Origin: Trebonia sp963767685
GTDB lineage: Bacteria > Actinomycetota > Actinomycetes > Streptosporangiales > Streptosporangiaceae
Direction of reading: 5' to 3'
DNA length: 64,000 nt
NCBI GenBank assembly: GCA_963767685.1
Contig: CAVYEZ010000010.1
Span: 496,001-560,000, forward strand
Under the pieces are notes generated by a model. That model ran no database searches and was not told the origin of the DNA. It was given only the letters and a program-made list of their open reading frames with translations. Every line of letters begins with the position of its first letter. Positions within the stretch are counted from its first letter, which is position 1. This document shows, piece after piece, positions 29,885-39,044 of the stretch. The position numbers and the translations under genes are program-made.

Positions 29885-32800
29885 CTAGCCGCAGACCCGC
29901 GTATACGGGATATCCGGGAGGTACTCCTTCCACAGAACCGGCGAGACCGGGGCCTTCAGGGTCAGGCAGATGCTCGCCGCCACCTGGGCCGGGCTCGTCT
30001 CCCACACGCGCGAACCGCTCGGGGAACCCGTGACGAGCAGGCCCAGGGGCGCGCTGTAGGACATGACCGAGATCAGGCCCCAGTGCGTCCCGAGGGTCGC
30101 CGACGGGGTAGTGGAGGCGAAATTCCCGGCCGGCACGTTCCAGAACCGCACGTCGCCGTCAGCTCCGCCGGCGATGAGGGAGTCGTTGGACAGGAACTCG
30201 ACGCTGAAAATGCCCTTGCTGCTGGCCGAGAAGGTTCCCCGGTATGTTATCTGCCTGTTGAGGTGGGTATACGTCGCGGGCACCGAGTACAGGTACACGT
30301 TGCCGTCGGCGTTGCCGAACGCGATCGCGCGCCCGTCCGGGCTGAACGCCAGCGACGACGTCGAGTCCGGCGGCTGGAAGTAGTCGAGCAGCGAGAACCC
30401 GGGAACGCTGTAGACCCGGATCAGCCCGTCAATCCCGACCACGGTCAGCAGCCGCCCGTCCGGGCTGAACGCCAGCATGAACACGCCGCCGCCAAGCTGC
30501 GGCGGGTACAGCGTGTGCTGGGTGTCACTGAACGTGGCGACGCGCGTGAGCCGCGCGGTGGACAACACCTGCACGGTGGTGTCATTAGTGGCGGAGACGG
30601 CCAGCAAGGTCCCGTCCGGGCTGAACGCGATGCTGTTGATCCTGCTGGTAAAACCGGTCGAGACTTGCCCGATCAGCTTGCGGGCGGCCACGCTCCACAG
30701 TTCGACGGGGTCGCCGGGCGCATTGCTCGGCGCGATGGCGAGCATCTTCCCGTCTGGACTGAACGCGAGCGCGGCGATGCCGCTGACCGGCGCCGCCGCG
30801 ATCAGCTTCTGCGCGGGCATGCTGTAAAGGGCGACAGCGAGGTGGCCGGCCACGGCCGTGCTGATTGCCAGCGTCTTCCCGTCCGGGCTGAACGCGAGCG
30901 AGTTCGTGCCGTTGGAGGCGCCCCCGAGGATCGGTCCCCGGGTGTTCCACAGGTCGATGGTCCCGTCGTTGCTGGCGCTGGCCAGCGTGGCGCCGTCGGG
31001 GCTGAACGCGATGTGCTGGATCGGGTACCGGTGACCGGAGAAGTTCCCGAGCACTACGGGCGTGCCGTTCCCGCTCCCCATGTACCACAGCCGGACCGTC
31101 CCGTCGAAGCCGGAGGCCGCGAGTTGCGTGCCGTCGGGGCTGAACGCCACCGACGCCATGCCCTCGGCGCCGTTGGCCTTCACCGTCGCCATGACCCGCC
31201 GGCTCGCCACGCTCCATAGCTTGACGGCGTAGGCGTTAGGTCCGGTCTCTACGTTGTAGGCGATCGTCTGCCCGTCCGGGCTCAGCGCCACCCCGCCCGC
31301 GCTGTTGCCGGCGGACGTCCCGGCCTGGACGACCGCCGTCTTGACGCGCCGCCCGATGTCCCACAGGTCGACGCCGCCGTCTTGCCTTCCCGCGACCAGG
31401 GACCGGCCGTCGGGAGTGAAGGCGAGGCTATTCGTCGAGGAGTACTCGGGGATCACCCCGGCCAGGGCACCGGTGGACACGTTCCACAACAGCACCAGGC
31501 CCGCACTGAGGTTCGTCGTGCTGGTTGAAATGCCCGCGGCGACCATGGTCCCGTCGGCGCTGAAGGCCATGCTGGTCACCTGCGGGTCGGGAATGCCCGC
31601 CACGGCGGGCACGTGCAGGGTGCCCACGTGCACCGGGTGCGCCGGGTTGGACACGTTGAACAGCCAGGGCCCCCCGTGCTGGGCGACCGCCATGATCCCG
31701 GTCTTCGAGCTGAACGCGACCCCGTTGGCCTGGGCGATGCTGCCGTCGATGTCCGGGAACTGGAAGGCCCAGAGCAGGCGGTAGGTAGAAGCGCTCCACA
31801 GCTGAACCTTGTCGTCTTCGGTGGTTCCGGCGATCAGGGTCCCGGCCGGGTTGAAGGCTACCCCCGCCATGTTGTAGTCCTCGGGCACCCCGTTGGTCAG
31901 CAGCCGCCCCATGATGGGTACCGCCTGGCTGGTCAGCAGCGTGCTGCGCACCTGGGGCGACGACGGGTCGAGGCGCTCGGCCTCCACCGCGAACTTGAGC
32001 CCCGTGTCCGGCCGGAAGTCCGCCCAGGCCTGCCCCGCCTCCGCACCCAGCAGCTCACCCTCGGCCTTGTGGTCGTCCGCCTGGGCGGTCTGGTAGTTCG
32101 CCTGGGCGGCGGACCGCTGGTTGAGGGCGAAGGCCGACAGGCCGGCCAGCAGCAGCGAGAGCGCGGCCAGGACCGCGATGATCCCGTTGCGGCGGCGGCC
32201 GCCGCGCCTGCGCCGCCGTTCGGAAGCCGCGAGGAAGTCCCGGCCCGCCTGCGTCAGCTCGCGCAGGTGACCGGGATCGGCCGTCCACTCTTGCGCGGAT
32301 GCCAGCCGCACGCCGCCGTACAGGCCGGCCGTGTCCCGGCCCTCGCGCGCCCAGGCGGCGGCGGCGTCCTCCAGCTCCTGCCGGACCAGCAGGCCGGAGC
32401 GGTCCGCGTCGATCCACTCGCGCAGCCGGGGCCAGCGGCGCAGCAGTGCCTCGTGGGTGATCTCCACCGCCTGCCCGCCGGAGGTCAGCAGCCGCGCGGC
32501 GGTGAACGCGTCGAGCGCGGCCCGCGCCGCCGCCGGGTCGGCGACGCTCGCGAGCAGGCTGTCCGCGGCGACCCGGCGGCGGGTGTCGGCGGTCGCGTTC
32601 CCGTCCCCGGTGGTCCCGCCGACCCGGACCAGGCCCAGGAAGATCTGCCGGGTGGCCGCCTGCGCGGGCCCGTCGAGCCTTGCGTAGACATCCTCGGCCG
32701 TCCGGGCGATGGCGCCCGCGATCCCGCCCGTCGCCTCGTAGCCCGCGATCGTCAGCCGGTTCCCGTCGCGGTGCTGCCAGGTGGCGCGCAGGGCGTGGGC

Positions 32801-33781
32801 CAGCAGGGGAAGCCGCCCCGGCTCGTAGCCGCCGCCCGCGCTCCGGCCAGCGCCGGCTTCCGGGTTATCGCCGTCACTGTGCTCGCCGACGCTGGCGGCC
32901 TCGTCGACGCCGAGGTCGCGCAGCAGCCGGTCGGCGAGCCCGGCCTCCAGGGTCAGGCCGACCGCCCGGGCCGGGCGGATGATCGCCTGCCGCACCTCGG
33001 CGGCCGACATCGCCCCCAGTACCACCTGCCGGGCCTGCATCGCCTGGCGCAGCACGGGGTACGCGGTGGCCCGCGCGTAGAAGTCGGCGCGCATGCCGAG
33101 CACCACCAGGGCGCTGCCGGGGCCGGCGTCGGCGGCCAGGGTTCCGATCTCGTCGAAGAAGCCGGAACGTTCCGCTTCCGACTCGCACACCGTGAAGACC
33201 TCTTCGAGCTGGTCGATGACCACGACGATGCGTGCGTCGCCGCCGAGGGTCTGCACGTGCGCGAGGGTGGCGAGCGCCGAGCGCAGCGTCTGCGCTGGGT
33301 GAGACCCGGGCGTGATCATCAGTCGCGGCCACCGGGCCGATCCGGGTGCCGGGAGCCGTCCCTCGGCCAGGGCGTTCAGCAGCCCGGCGCCCAGCAGCGA
33401 GGACTTGCCGGTGCCGGACGGCGCCACGACGAGCAGCGGCCCGCCGGGACCGCCGAGGGCCATCTCGTCGAGGTAGCGCAGCAGCTCTCCGGTGGCCACT
33501 TCCCGGCCGTAGAACCACTTCGCCTGGCCGGGACCGAACGCGTCCAGGCCCGGGTAGGGGCACTCGCCGGGCGCCGTCTCGGTGGGCGTCCACAGGCTGG
33601 TCAGGCCGGCGTCGGACAGGTACAGGTCGCCGCCGACCTGGATGACGACCGCGGACTCGGCCGCCTGCGCGGTCTGCACGTGCACTCGCGATGCTTCGGG
33701 CGGAGGTTCCCCGGTCGGGGCCGGAGACTGCGCTTGCCCGGGCTGTGGCAGGCGCTTTCCCTCATCACTACCGATGCTCAC
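29885..33781 (-). CDS. nSTAND1-type NTPase with C-terminal WD40 repeats
   Basis: A 1298-residue protein. A short motif VIQVGGDLYLSD (46-57) precedes the STAND module: CPYPGLDAFGPGQAKWFYGRE, Walker A APSGTGKSS (120-128) and Walker B VVVIDQLEEVF (about 186-196). A single hydrophobic helix (IIAVLAALSLLLAGLSAFAL, about residue 545) may anchor it in the membrane or pack a coiled segment. From about 610 onward there are roughly 12 WD40 blades, each ending near an FSPDG turn, forming one or two propellers. Such proteins are signal-sensing oligomeric switches, several in antiphage or death pathways. The GTG start overlaps the upstream kinase gene by 14 bp, so the pair is coupled and probably works together. 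No nuclease or protease effector domain is visible. Confidence 0.88.
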   Translation of the reverse strand: MSIGSDEGKRLPQPGQAQSPAPTGEPPPEASRVHVQTAQAAESAVVIQVGGDLYLSDAGLTSLWTPTETAPGECPYPGLDAFGPGQAKWFYGREVATGELLRYLDEMALGGPGGPLLVVAPSGTGKSSLLGAGLLNALAEGRLPAPGSARWPRLMITPGSHPAQTLRSALATLAHVQTLGGDARIVVVIDQLEEVFTVCESEAERSGFFDEIGTLAADAGPGSALVVLGMRADFYARATAYPVLRQAMQARQVVLGAMSAAEVRQAIIRPARAVGLTLEAGLADRLLRDLGVDEAASVGEHSDGDNPEAGAGRSAGGGYEPGRLPLLAHALRATWQHRDGNRLTIAGYEATGGIAGAIARTAEDVYARLDGPAQAATRQIFLGLVRVGGTTGDGNATADTRRRVAADSLLASVADPAAARAALDAFTAARLLTSGGQAVEITHEALLRRWPRLREWIDADRSGLLVRQELEDAAAAWAREGRDTAGLYGGVRLASAQEWTADPGHLRELTQAGRDFLAASERRRRRGGRRRNGIIAVLAALSLLLAGLSAFALNQRSAAQANYQTAQADDHKAEGELLGAEAGQAWADFRPDTGLKFAVEAERLDPSSPQVRSTLLTSQAVPIMGRLLTNGVPEDYNMAGVAFNPAGTLIAGTTEDDKVQLWSASTYRLLWAFQFPDIDGSIAQANGVAFSSKTGIMAVAQHGGPWLFNVSNPAHPVHVGTLHVPAVAGIPDPQVTSMAFSADGTMVAAGISTSTTNLSAGLVLLWNVSTGALAGVIPEYSSTNSLAFTPDGRSLVAGRQDGGVDLWDIGRRVKTAVVQAGTSAGNSAGGVALSPDGQTIAYNVETGPNAYAVKLWSVASRRVMATVKANGAEGMASVAFSPDGTQLAASGFDGTVRLWYMGSGNGTPVVLGNFSGHRYPIQHIAFSPDGATLASASNDGTIDLWNTRGPILGGASNGTNSLAFSPDGKTLAISTAVAGHLAVALYSMPAQKLIAAAPVSGIAALAFSPDGKMLAIAPSNAPGDPVELWSVAARKLIGQVSTGFTSRINSIAFSPDGTLLAVSATNDTTVQVLSTARLTRVATFSDTQHTLYPPQLGGGVFMLAFSPDGRLLTVVGIDGLIRVYSVPGFSLLDYFQPPDSTSSLAFSPDGRAIAFGNADGNVYLYSVPATYTHLNRQITYRGTFSASSKGIFSVEFLSNDSLIAGGADGDVRFWNVPAGNFASTTPSATLGTHWGLISVMSYSAPLGLLVTGSPSGSRVWETSPAQVAASICLTLKAPVSPVLWKEYLPDIPYTRVCG

Positions 33782-34880
33782 CTGGCGTGCCGCCTAACGT
33801 GTCGTCACCGATCCGCGCGTTACCCGCAATCTGAATTACGGTGCTATGCGGAGAAGCGTTTGCTTCCTGGCGAATTGTGACGTTTTCGTGACGTTGTGCG
33901 CGAACCTGTTCCACGTGCGCTTCGACATCCGGGGCGTGCGCGCCGGGCGCCGCCGCGTCGGAAACGAACTCTCCTTGAATCGGCTCGCCCGCACTGGGCT
34001 CAGCGTCGCTGACGAGGTCGCCCGCGGGCGTTTCGGCTACGAGGGTCTCGCCGGCCACCGGGACCGGCAGATCAGCGAAGCCGACGGCGAACCGGGCGAG
34101 CAGGTCCGAAAGCAGCGGCCGCCGTTCCGGCTCCTTGGCCAGGCAGGCCGCCAGGGTATCGCGGAGCACGCCCGCCGGAAGGTCGCCCATCTCGGGCTGC
34201 TCGTTGAGGACGCGGTACATGATCGCCGCCCCGTTCGACGCCTCGAACGGGGCGTGGCCGGCGGCGGCGTAGACGAGGACGCAGCCGAGGGCGAACACGT
34301 CGCTTTCCGGACTGGCGCTGTCCGCGCGGATCTGCTCGGGTGACATGAACGAGTAGGTTCCGATCACCGTGCCCGGCGTGGTCAGGGCCGTGGCGCCGAC
34401 CGCCTGCGCGATGCCGAAGTCGATGATCCGCGGCCCGTCGTCGGCCATGATGATGTTGGCGGGCTTGAGGTCGCGGTGAACAAGACCGTTGCCGTGGATC
34501 GCGGCCAGTCCCTCGGTCAGCGCGGCCCCTAGCCTGGACACCGCGGCCGGGGCCAGCGGTCCGCCGCCGCTCACCACCGCCTGCAGGGAGGGGCCCGCGA
34601 TGTAGGCGGTGACCATCCACGGCGGGTTGTCATACGGGTCAGCGTCGACGACGGGCGCGGTGTGGAACCCGCCGACCCGGCGGGCGGCCTCCACCTCGCG
34701 CGCGAATCGGCGCAGGAACTCGGGGTCGGCGGTGAGCTCGGGGCGTATCACCTTCACCGCCACCGGGCGCCCGCCGGGCGAGACGCCGAGGAACACCTGG
34801 CCCATTCCGCCCTCACCCAGCCGGCTGACCAGCCGGTAGACGCCAACCTGGCGCGGGTCTCCAGCGCGCAGCGCGTCCAT
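33768..34880 (-). CDS. Serine/threonine protein kinase (Hanks type), soluble
   Basis: A 370-residue kinase. The glycine loop GEGGMGQVFLG (22-32), Lys43 in VAVKVI, the catalytic loop HRDLKPAN (136-143, Asp137) and DFG (154-156) are intact, followed by GTYSFMSPEQI as the activation/P+1 region. The catalytic domain ends about residue 265. The tail is acidic and lacks a membrane helix or PASTA repeats, and ends with VIQIAGNARIGDD, echoing VIQVGGDLYLSD at the N-terminus of the STAND protein encoded next. This suggests a shared interaction strand. It is the first gene of a two-gene unit; the STAND-WD40 protein is a likely substrate or partner. Confidence 0.9.
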   Translation of the reverse strand: MDALRAGDPRQVGVYRLVSRLGEGGMGQVFLGVSPGGRPVAVKVIRPELTADPEFLRRFAREVEAARRVGGFHTAPVVDADPYDNPPWMVTAYIAGPSLQAVVSGGGPLAPAAVSRLGAALTEGLAAIHGNGLVHRDLKPANIIMADDGPRIIDFGIAQAVGATALTTPGTVIGTYSFMSPEQIRADSASPESDVFALGCVLVYAAAGHAPFEASNGAAIMYRVLNEQPEMGDLPAGVLRDTLAACLAKEPERRPLLSDLLARFAVGFADLPVPVAGETLVAETPAGDLVSDAEPSAGEPIQGEFVSDAAAPGAHAPDVEAHVEQVRAQRHENVTIRQEANASPHSTVIQIAGNARIGDDTLGGTPGEHR

Positions 34881-35023
34881 GGCCTACCGTGGCTCCAATC
34901 CCGTCCCGTCGGGGCCGAATGCAAGACACCCCCAGGGTAGCCGCCGCCAATCATCAATGGAGATTTGCAGGCATACTCCGAGTGAATTGGGATAGAAGTG
35001 CGAGCCGGGGGAAGTGGAGCGGG

Positions 35024-35380
35024 ATGTTCCAGGCTGCCAGCATCAGGGAATGGCGAGGGCGCGACGTTGTCGACGCACAGGGCCACAAGATCGGCGAACT
35101 TGAGGCCGTCTACGTCGACACGGCTACCGACCTGCCATCATTCGGCACCGTCACGATCGGGATGCCGACCAGGCACCGGCTCGTGTTCGTGCCCCTTGAC
35201 CACGCGATCGTGGGTCCCGCGTACGTCAAGGTCCCGTATGACAAGAAGCAGGTCAAGGACGCCCCGTCGATCGACACCGACGGCGAGTTGCCCGCAGGCG
35301 ACGAAGAGGCGGTCTTTACCCACTACGCCCTGGCGTACGAGCCAGGCGCCGGCGGTGAGCGACGGCTGGCCCGCCGCTGA
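35024..35380 (+). CDS. PRC-barrel domain protein
   Basis: A 118-residue protein with one PRC-barrel: WRGRDVVDAQGHKIGELEAVYVDTAT, then RLVFVPLDHAIVGPAYVKVPYDKK. PRC-barrels bind RNA, ribosome assembly factors or act as stress-related adaptors; in actinomycetes this form is often expressed with small membrane proteins. GTGGAGCGGG lies before the ATG; the frame is open upstream but shows no family sequence there. A 56-residue hydrophobic protein follows 25 bp downstream. Confidence 0.82.
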   Translation: MFQAASIREWRGRDVVDAQGHKIGELEAVYVDTATDLPSFGTVTIGMPTRHRLVFVPLDHAIVGPAYVKVPYDKKQVKDAPSIDTDGELPAGDEEAVFTHYALAYEPGAGGERRLARR

Positions 35381-35405
35381 GCCGCTCTACTGACCGGAGA
35401 ATCAG

Positions 35406-35576
35406 ATGATTGCCTTCTTCCTGCTGCTGATAATCGTGGCGATCGTGCTCGGCATCGTCGGTGTCGTCGCCAAGGGCCTGCTGTTCCTGCTGATCATCGG
35501 CATCGTGGTGTTCCTCGGCGCTCTCGTCCTCGGTGCCGTGCGGATGCGACGGCCCGGCCGACGACCGGCCAGGTAG
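35406..35576 (+). CDS. Small hydrophobic membrane protein
   Basis: Fifty-six residues, nearly all hydrophobic in two segments (MIAFFLLLIIVAIVLGIVG and LLFLLIIGIVVFLGALVLG) separated by VVAK, then a basic tail RMRRPGRRPAR. This gives a two-helix hairpin with both ends in the cytoplasm. It resembles DUF-type small stress proteins of actinomycetes. GGAGA stands before the ATG at good spacing, and it probably shares a transcript with the PRC-barrel gene. Confidence 0.72.
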   Translation: MIAFFLLLIIVAIVLGIVGVVAKGLLFLLIIGIVVFLGALVLGAVRMRRPGRRPAR

Positions 35577-35580
35577 ACCT

Positions 35581-35626
35581 GCAGTCCGTGAGCTGCTGGG
35601 TAGAATCGCAGTCCGTGAGCTGCTGG
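35581..35626. repeat. 19-bp direct repeat
   Basis: GCAGTCCGTGAGCTGCTGG occurs exactly at 35581-35599 and 35608-35626, a 27-bp period with an 8-bp spacer. It is noncoding and lies upstream of the small gene at 35704, so it could be a tandem regulator site or a slippage duplication. Confidence 0.6.
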
Positions 35627-35703
35627 CCGGACAAAGGACGTGAGCGAATGACTAGGGACCGCATGCTTGGCCGCCCAGCGGCAAAAGGCTTAGGGGCACG
35701 GCA

Positions 35704-35925
35704 ATGACGGAGATCGTGCTGCGCGTCCGCCTGATGGGCGGCGAACACCTGGATGTCGCCTACGACGGGGCCGGAGAAGCCGAGGACAAGATCGTGGAGC
35801 GCGTCGCCGCTACTCTCGCGGAGGATAACGGCGTACTGCGCTGCCAGCACGGTGGCCGGCTCGTGGTGCTCTACGGCCGGGCTGTCGCCACCCTTGAGGT
35901 AGCTCCGCGCGGCGCCGTGCTGTGA
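35704..35925 (+). CDS. Small hypothetical protein
   Basis: Seventy-three residues, MTEIVLRVRLMGGEHLDVAY then an acidic helix and two strands ending LVVLYGRAVATLEVAPRG. The pattern is a compact alpha/beta domain without cysteines or a signal. I do not recognise it. AGGGG lies 8 bases upstream of the ATG. It follows the 19-bp direct repeats and is probably independent of the PRC-barrel pair. Confidence 0.55.
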   Translation: MTEIVLRVRLMGGEHLDVAYDGAGEAEDKIVERVAATLAEDNGVLRCQHGGRLVVLYGRAVATLEVAPRGAVL

Positions 35926-36034
35926 TGGGCCGGCCAGGCAGGCTAACGACGGCCGGCCCACGGCCGCACAAAGGGGTCGCGCCCGCCCCCGGAGTGGGCG
36001 GGGACGGGCGCGGGCTCTTGTTAAGGCAGTGTCG

Positions 36035-37396
36035 CTAGGGAAGAGTCCACTGCTGGTTGGCGGTGTCGGCGCAAGCCCAGATCTGCAGCTGGGTGCCGGA
36101 GCCGCCGTAGCCGGTGTCGTCGAGGCACTTGCCCGATTGCGGGTTGTAGAGTTCGCCGTTGGATTGCGGGATGAAGACCTGCGCGCCGGTGTTATTGCAG
36201 TCGTACAGGTCGACGGTTGTCCCGTTGGCGGTTCCGCCGCCGTTGATATCCATGCACTTGCCGAGCGCCTGCAGCGTGCTGCCCGCCTGGACGACGGTCC
36301 ACTGCTGGGCGTTCGTGCCGTTGCAGGTGTACACCTGGACGGGCGTGAAGTCGGTGCTGTTCGCGCCCCTGACGTCCACGCACAATCCCTGGTACCCGGT
36401 GATCGGCCCGGTGGTCCCGCCTGGGCTGGTGGTCCCGCCGCCGCTGGTCGAGTACGCGGCGACGTAGGCCACGCTCATCGTGCCGCCCGATGCCGTCGAA
36501 CTGCTCGGCGAGGTGCAGCCGCAGACGCCGTTGGGGTAGGCGCCGCCCATCGCCAGGTCCAGGATGATCGACAGGTTGTGGTCGAACGCCGCCTGCCAGG
36601 TCGCCGTGCCCACCTGCGACTCGCTCACGCTGAAGTACTCGCTGCCGTCCAGGTAGAACGTGATCGACTCGGCGGCGGTGTTGGTCCGGTTGAGGATCAT
36701 CGTGTAGGTGTGGTAGCCGCTCTGGCAGCCACTGCAGGCCGTGAGACCACTGCCGATGCCGTTGGGCTCGTTGCACGGGCCACCGGGATCGGTGCCGCAG
36801 TGGATGGTTCCCGACAGCTCGGACAGCGAGTTGACGTCCTCCATGATGTCGATCTCGCCGTTCTCCGGCCACTGGCCTGGTCCGAGCATCCAGAACGCCG
36901 GCCAGTAGCCGAGGCCGCCGGAGGGCTGCTCAATCGAGGCGGTGACCTCCAACTCGCCGCCCGCCGGCGCGCCCACGCTGGCGCTGGTCGTCTGGACGCG
37001 GCCGGAGGTCCACGAACTGCCGCTGCCGAGCGCGGTGATGTCGAGGTTGCCGTTGCCGTCCTGGTGCACGTTGCTCGTCGAGTTGGTCATCGTCTCGATC
37101 TCGCCCGTGCCGAAGTTGGAGCCGGGCCCGGTGTCGTACATCCACTGGGAGTCGATGCCGGATCCCGCCGCGCCGCTGAAGTCATCGCTGAAGACGGTCG
37201 ACCAGCCGGATGGCGGACCCGGGACCGCGGCTGGCGCCGCCACCGAGGTCGCCGCCGCGAGCGACGACGCGGCGGGCACGGTGGCCGCCGCTACCACGAT
37301 CACCGGCGCGATGAGCGCGAGCGCAAGGCTGCCTCTGGGACGCCACCTCGTGGCGCGCTTACATATACGCGTGACGCGTCGGAATATTCCGGGCAT
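36035..37396 (-). CDS. Secreted GH16 glycosidase with ricin-type (CBM13) lectin domain
   Basis: A 453-residue exported enzyme. A basic n-region and long hydrophobic stretch (about residues 22-48) form the signal. The GH16 domain (about 62-300) carries the catalytic ExDxxE core as GEIDIMEDV after YWPAFWMLG, and DLAMGGAYPNG closes the fold; laminarin or another beta-1,3/1,4-glucan is the likely substrate. A GTTSPGGTTG linker leads to a ricin B-type trefoil with QxW repeats (NAQQWTV, QVFIP, NQQWTLP). The start is ATG 37396. A perfect 13-bp inverted repeat lies 33 bp upstream and a related element precedes the chitinase gene, suggesting shared control of polymer hydrolases. Confidence 0.9.
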   Translation of the reverse strand: MPGIFRRVTRICKRATRWRPRGSLALALIAPVIVVAAATVPAASSLAAATSVAAPAAVPGPPSGWSTVFSDDFSGAAGSGIDSQWMYDTGPGSNFGTGEIETMTNSTSNVHQDGNGNLDITALGSGSSWTSGRVQTTSASVGAPAGGELEVTASIEQPSGGLGYWPAFWMLGPGQWPENGEIDIMEDVNSLSELSGTIHCGTDPGGPCNEPNGIGSGLTACSGCQSGYHTYTMILNRTNTAAESITFYLDGSEYFSVSESQVGTATWQAAFDHNLSIILDLAMGGAYPNGVCGCTSPSSSTASGGTMSVAYVAAYSTSGGGTTSPGGTTGPITGYQGLCVDVRGANSTDFTPVQVYTCNGTNAQQWTVVQAGSTLQALGKCMDINGGGTANGTTVDLYDCNNTGAQVFIPQSNGELYNPQSGKCLDDTGYGGSGTQLQIWACADTANQQWTLP

Positions 37397-37728
37397 ATCC
37401 CGGTCTCCTAACCCCGCTCCTGAGGTCTAGTAAATAGGAAACTTTCCTATTTACTTATGTGAACGGGACGTTATCACCGGGCCGATTCCGACAATATTAA
37501 GGAAGACATAAATATTTACTAAGGCACGCTTATGCGGTGACATGTGCACACGGGGGGGCGCATGGCTAACGTGCCTGCGTGATCCGAGGTCCCGCCGATC
37601 GTCGCGAATACCCCGTAAAGGGTTGGCGAGCAAAGGTGGCGGACCGGCCAACCGGAATGTGCGGCCAACCGCGGGCCTGCCCGGCCGGCGGGGCCGGCCG
37701 GGCGGGCAGGGACGGTGTTAGCGGAGGA
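37397..37728. other. Intergenic region upstream of GH16
   Basis: Contains the operator at 37429-37455 in an AT-rich promoter region. The remainder to 37728, the 3' side of the alpha/beta hydrolase gene, shows no gene; a GC-rich inverted stretch (CCGGCCGG type) near 37680-37700 may terminate that gene. Confidence 0.5.
37429..37455. promoter_or_regulatory. Perfect palindromic operator upstream of GH16
   Basis: AGTAAATAGGAAA (37429-37441) and TTTCCTATTTACT (37443-37455) are exact complements around one central base. Seventeen of 23 bases (37431-37453) match 56623-56645 upstream of the chitinase gene. Confidence 0.75.
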
Positions 37729-38661
37729 TCAGCGCACGAACCGTTCGATCGCCGGGACAAACTGGGCCGCGTCCTGGAACAGGAAGGCGTGTCCCGCGTC
37801 GGGATAAAGGAGCAGGAGCGCGCGGGGAATGCCGCGAGCGAGCAGCCGGCCGTTCGGTACCGGGTCAAGCTGGTCAAGCGTCCCGTCCGCGACCAGCGTG
37901 CGCGCCCGGATCCGGCTCGGCTGGCGGCCGGCCGGGTCATCGCCCGCCATCCACTGCTGGATCGCGGCGGTCTGCTCGGTCTTGACGGCGGCGGTCGCGC
38001 CGTAGAAGCCGGGGTACTGGAGAATGCCCGTGAGGTAGGACCCGGCCGCGGCGCCCTGGTCGGGCGGGAACAGCACCGACAGCACGGTCGCCGGGTCACT
38101 GCTGGCCAGCGCGGCGGCGGCCGCCGCCGGTATCGGCAGCGAGGCGCCGGTTCCGGCCTGGGTGGCCGCCAGGATCAGCTGGCTGACCTGACTCGGGTGG
38201 AGCGCGGCCAGCGCCTGGGCGATCATGCCGCCCATGGACCAGCCGAGCACGGTGGTGCGGCCGAGGTGCAGGGCGGTGATCAGCGCGCTGGTCTGCCCGG
38301 CCATCGCGGAGATGCTCAGCGGTGCGGGCAACGCGGCGGTGCCGCCGATGCCCGCGTTGTCGAAGACGACCACGGTGTGCCGGGCGGCCAGCGCGTCCAC
38401 GAATGACGGCGCCCAGTTGTCCATCGATCCGCCGAACCCCATGATCAGCAGGACCGGGCTGCCCGTTCCCACCTCGCGGTAGCCGACGTCGCCCGCGGCG
38501 GTGCTGGCGATGAGCGCGGGCGCGGTCACGATGTCCGGCGGGCTGGCCGGCGCCGCCGTGCTTGCCCGCGCGGGAGCGGGGCCTGCCGCGCTCAGGAGGG
38601 CCAGGGCGGCGGCCGCCACGGCTAGCCAGGACGCCACTCGGGCGGTACGGACCGGGATCAT
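37729..38661 (-). CDS. Secreted alpha/beta hydrolase
   Basis: A 310-residue exported hydrolase. The signal peptide is VASWLAVAAAALALLSAAGPAPARAS. The fold is typical: oxyanion strand VLLIMGFGGSMDNW, nucleophile elbow GWSMGG, a late aspartate in LVADGTLDQLDP and a C-terminal histidine in DAGHAFLFQD. The substrate is an ester, lactone or similar. ATG 38661 is chosen because AAGGGAG lies upstream and the signal begins there, although the frame stays open for over 100 codons more. It is monocistronic. Confidence 0.87.
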   Translation of the reverse strand: MIPVRTARVASWLAVAAAALALLSAAGPAPARASTAAPASPPDIVTAPALIASTAAGDVGYREVGTGSPVLLIMGFGGSMDNWAPSFVDALAARHTVVVFDNAGIGGTAALPAPLSISAMAGQTSALITALHLGRTTVLGWSMGGMIAQALAALHPSQVSQLILAATQAGTGASLPIPAAAAAALASSDPATVLSVLFPPDQGAAAGSYLTGILQYPGFYGATAAVKTEQTAAIQQWMAGDDPAGRQPSRIRARTLVADGTLDQLDPVPNGRLLARGIPRALLLLYPDAGHAFLFQDAAQFVPAIERFVR

Positions 38662-39044
38662 CGGTTCACGGCTCCCTTCTTCGGTGATGCGGTCGCGGTG
38701 TTCATGCGTCCAGCCTGTCGGACCGGTCCCGGCCGGCGCATCGGCTTTTCGGCCGCCAAACGGGCGTAGAAACCGCGACTTTCGTCGCATGACCGGCCGC
38801 CATCCGGTCGCTAGGGTGGTAGTCACTCTCGGCAAGGCGTCAGCGAGCCGATCCGACCAAGTCCTGCGCACGTCGCAGCGGCCGTGGTCAGCTGTGCTTA
38901 CCTCACCGCGGCAGCAAGTCTCGCCGCAGTGGCATAGCATCGTCCAGCCCGCGTCGGCGCAGACGTTCGCTCTAGGCCTCGCACGGCACGGCCGGATCAT
39001 GCCAAGACGAGACGGGTCGTCTCGTTCCAGGGTACAGTCTGGCC
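38662..39044. other. Divergent intergenic region
   Basis: About 380 bp between the alpha/beta hydrolase and a TetR gene. The right end carries the TetR operator at 39007-39025. An open frame on the minus strand has no family features and lies before the signal peptide of the hydrolase. Confidence 0.5.
39007..39025. promoter_or_regulatory. TetR autoregulatory operator
   Basis: ACGAGACG and CGTCTCGT form a perfect inverted repeat with a 3-bp spacer, 19 bp before the TetR ATG. The half-site GAGACG recurs in the palindrome upstream of the SDR gene. Confidence 0.7.

Noticed and set aside
31613..33880. 755-residue plus-strand open frame
   Set aside because: Antisense to the STAND-WD40 gene.
33899..33912. 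KstR-like sequence with AACCTGTT core
   Set aside because: One mismatch and located inside the kinase coding region with no sterol gene nearby; likely chance.
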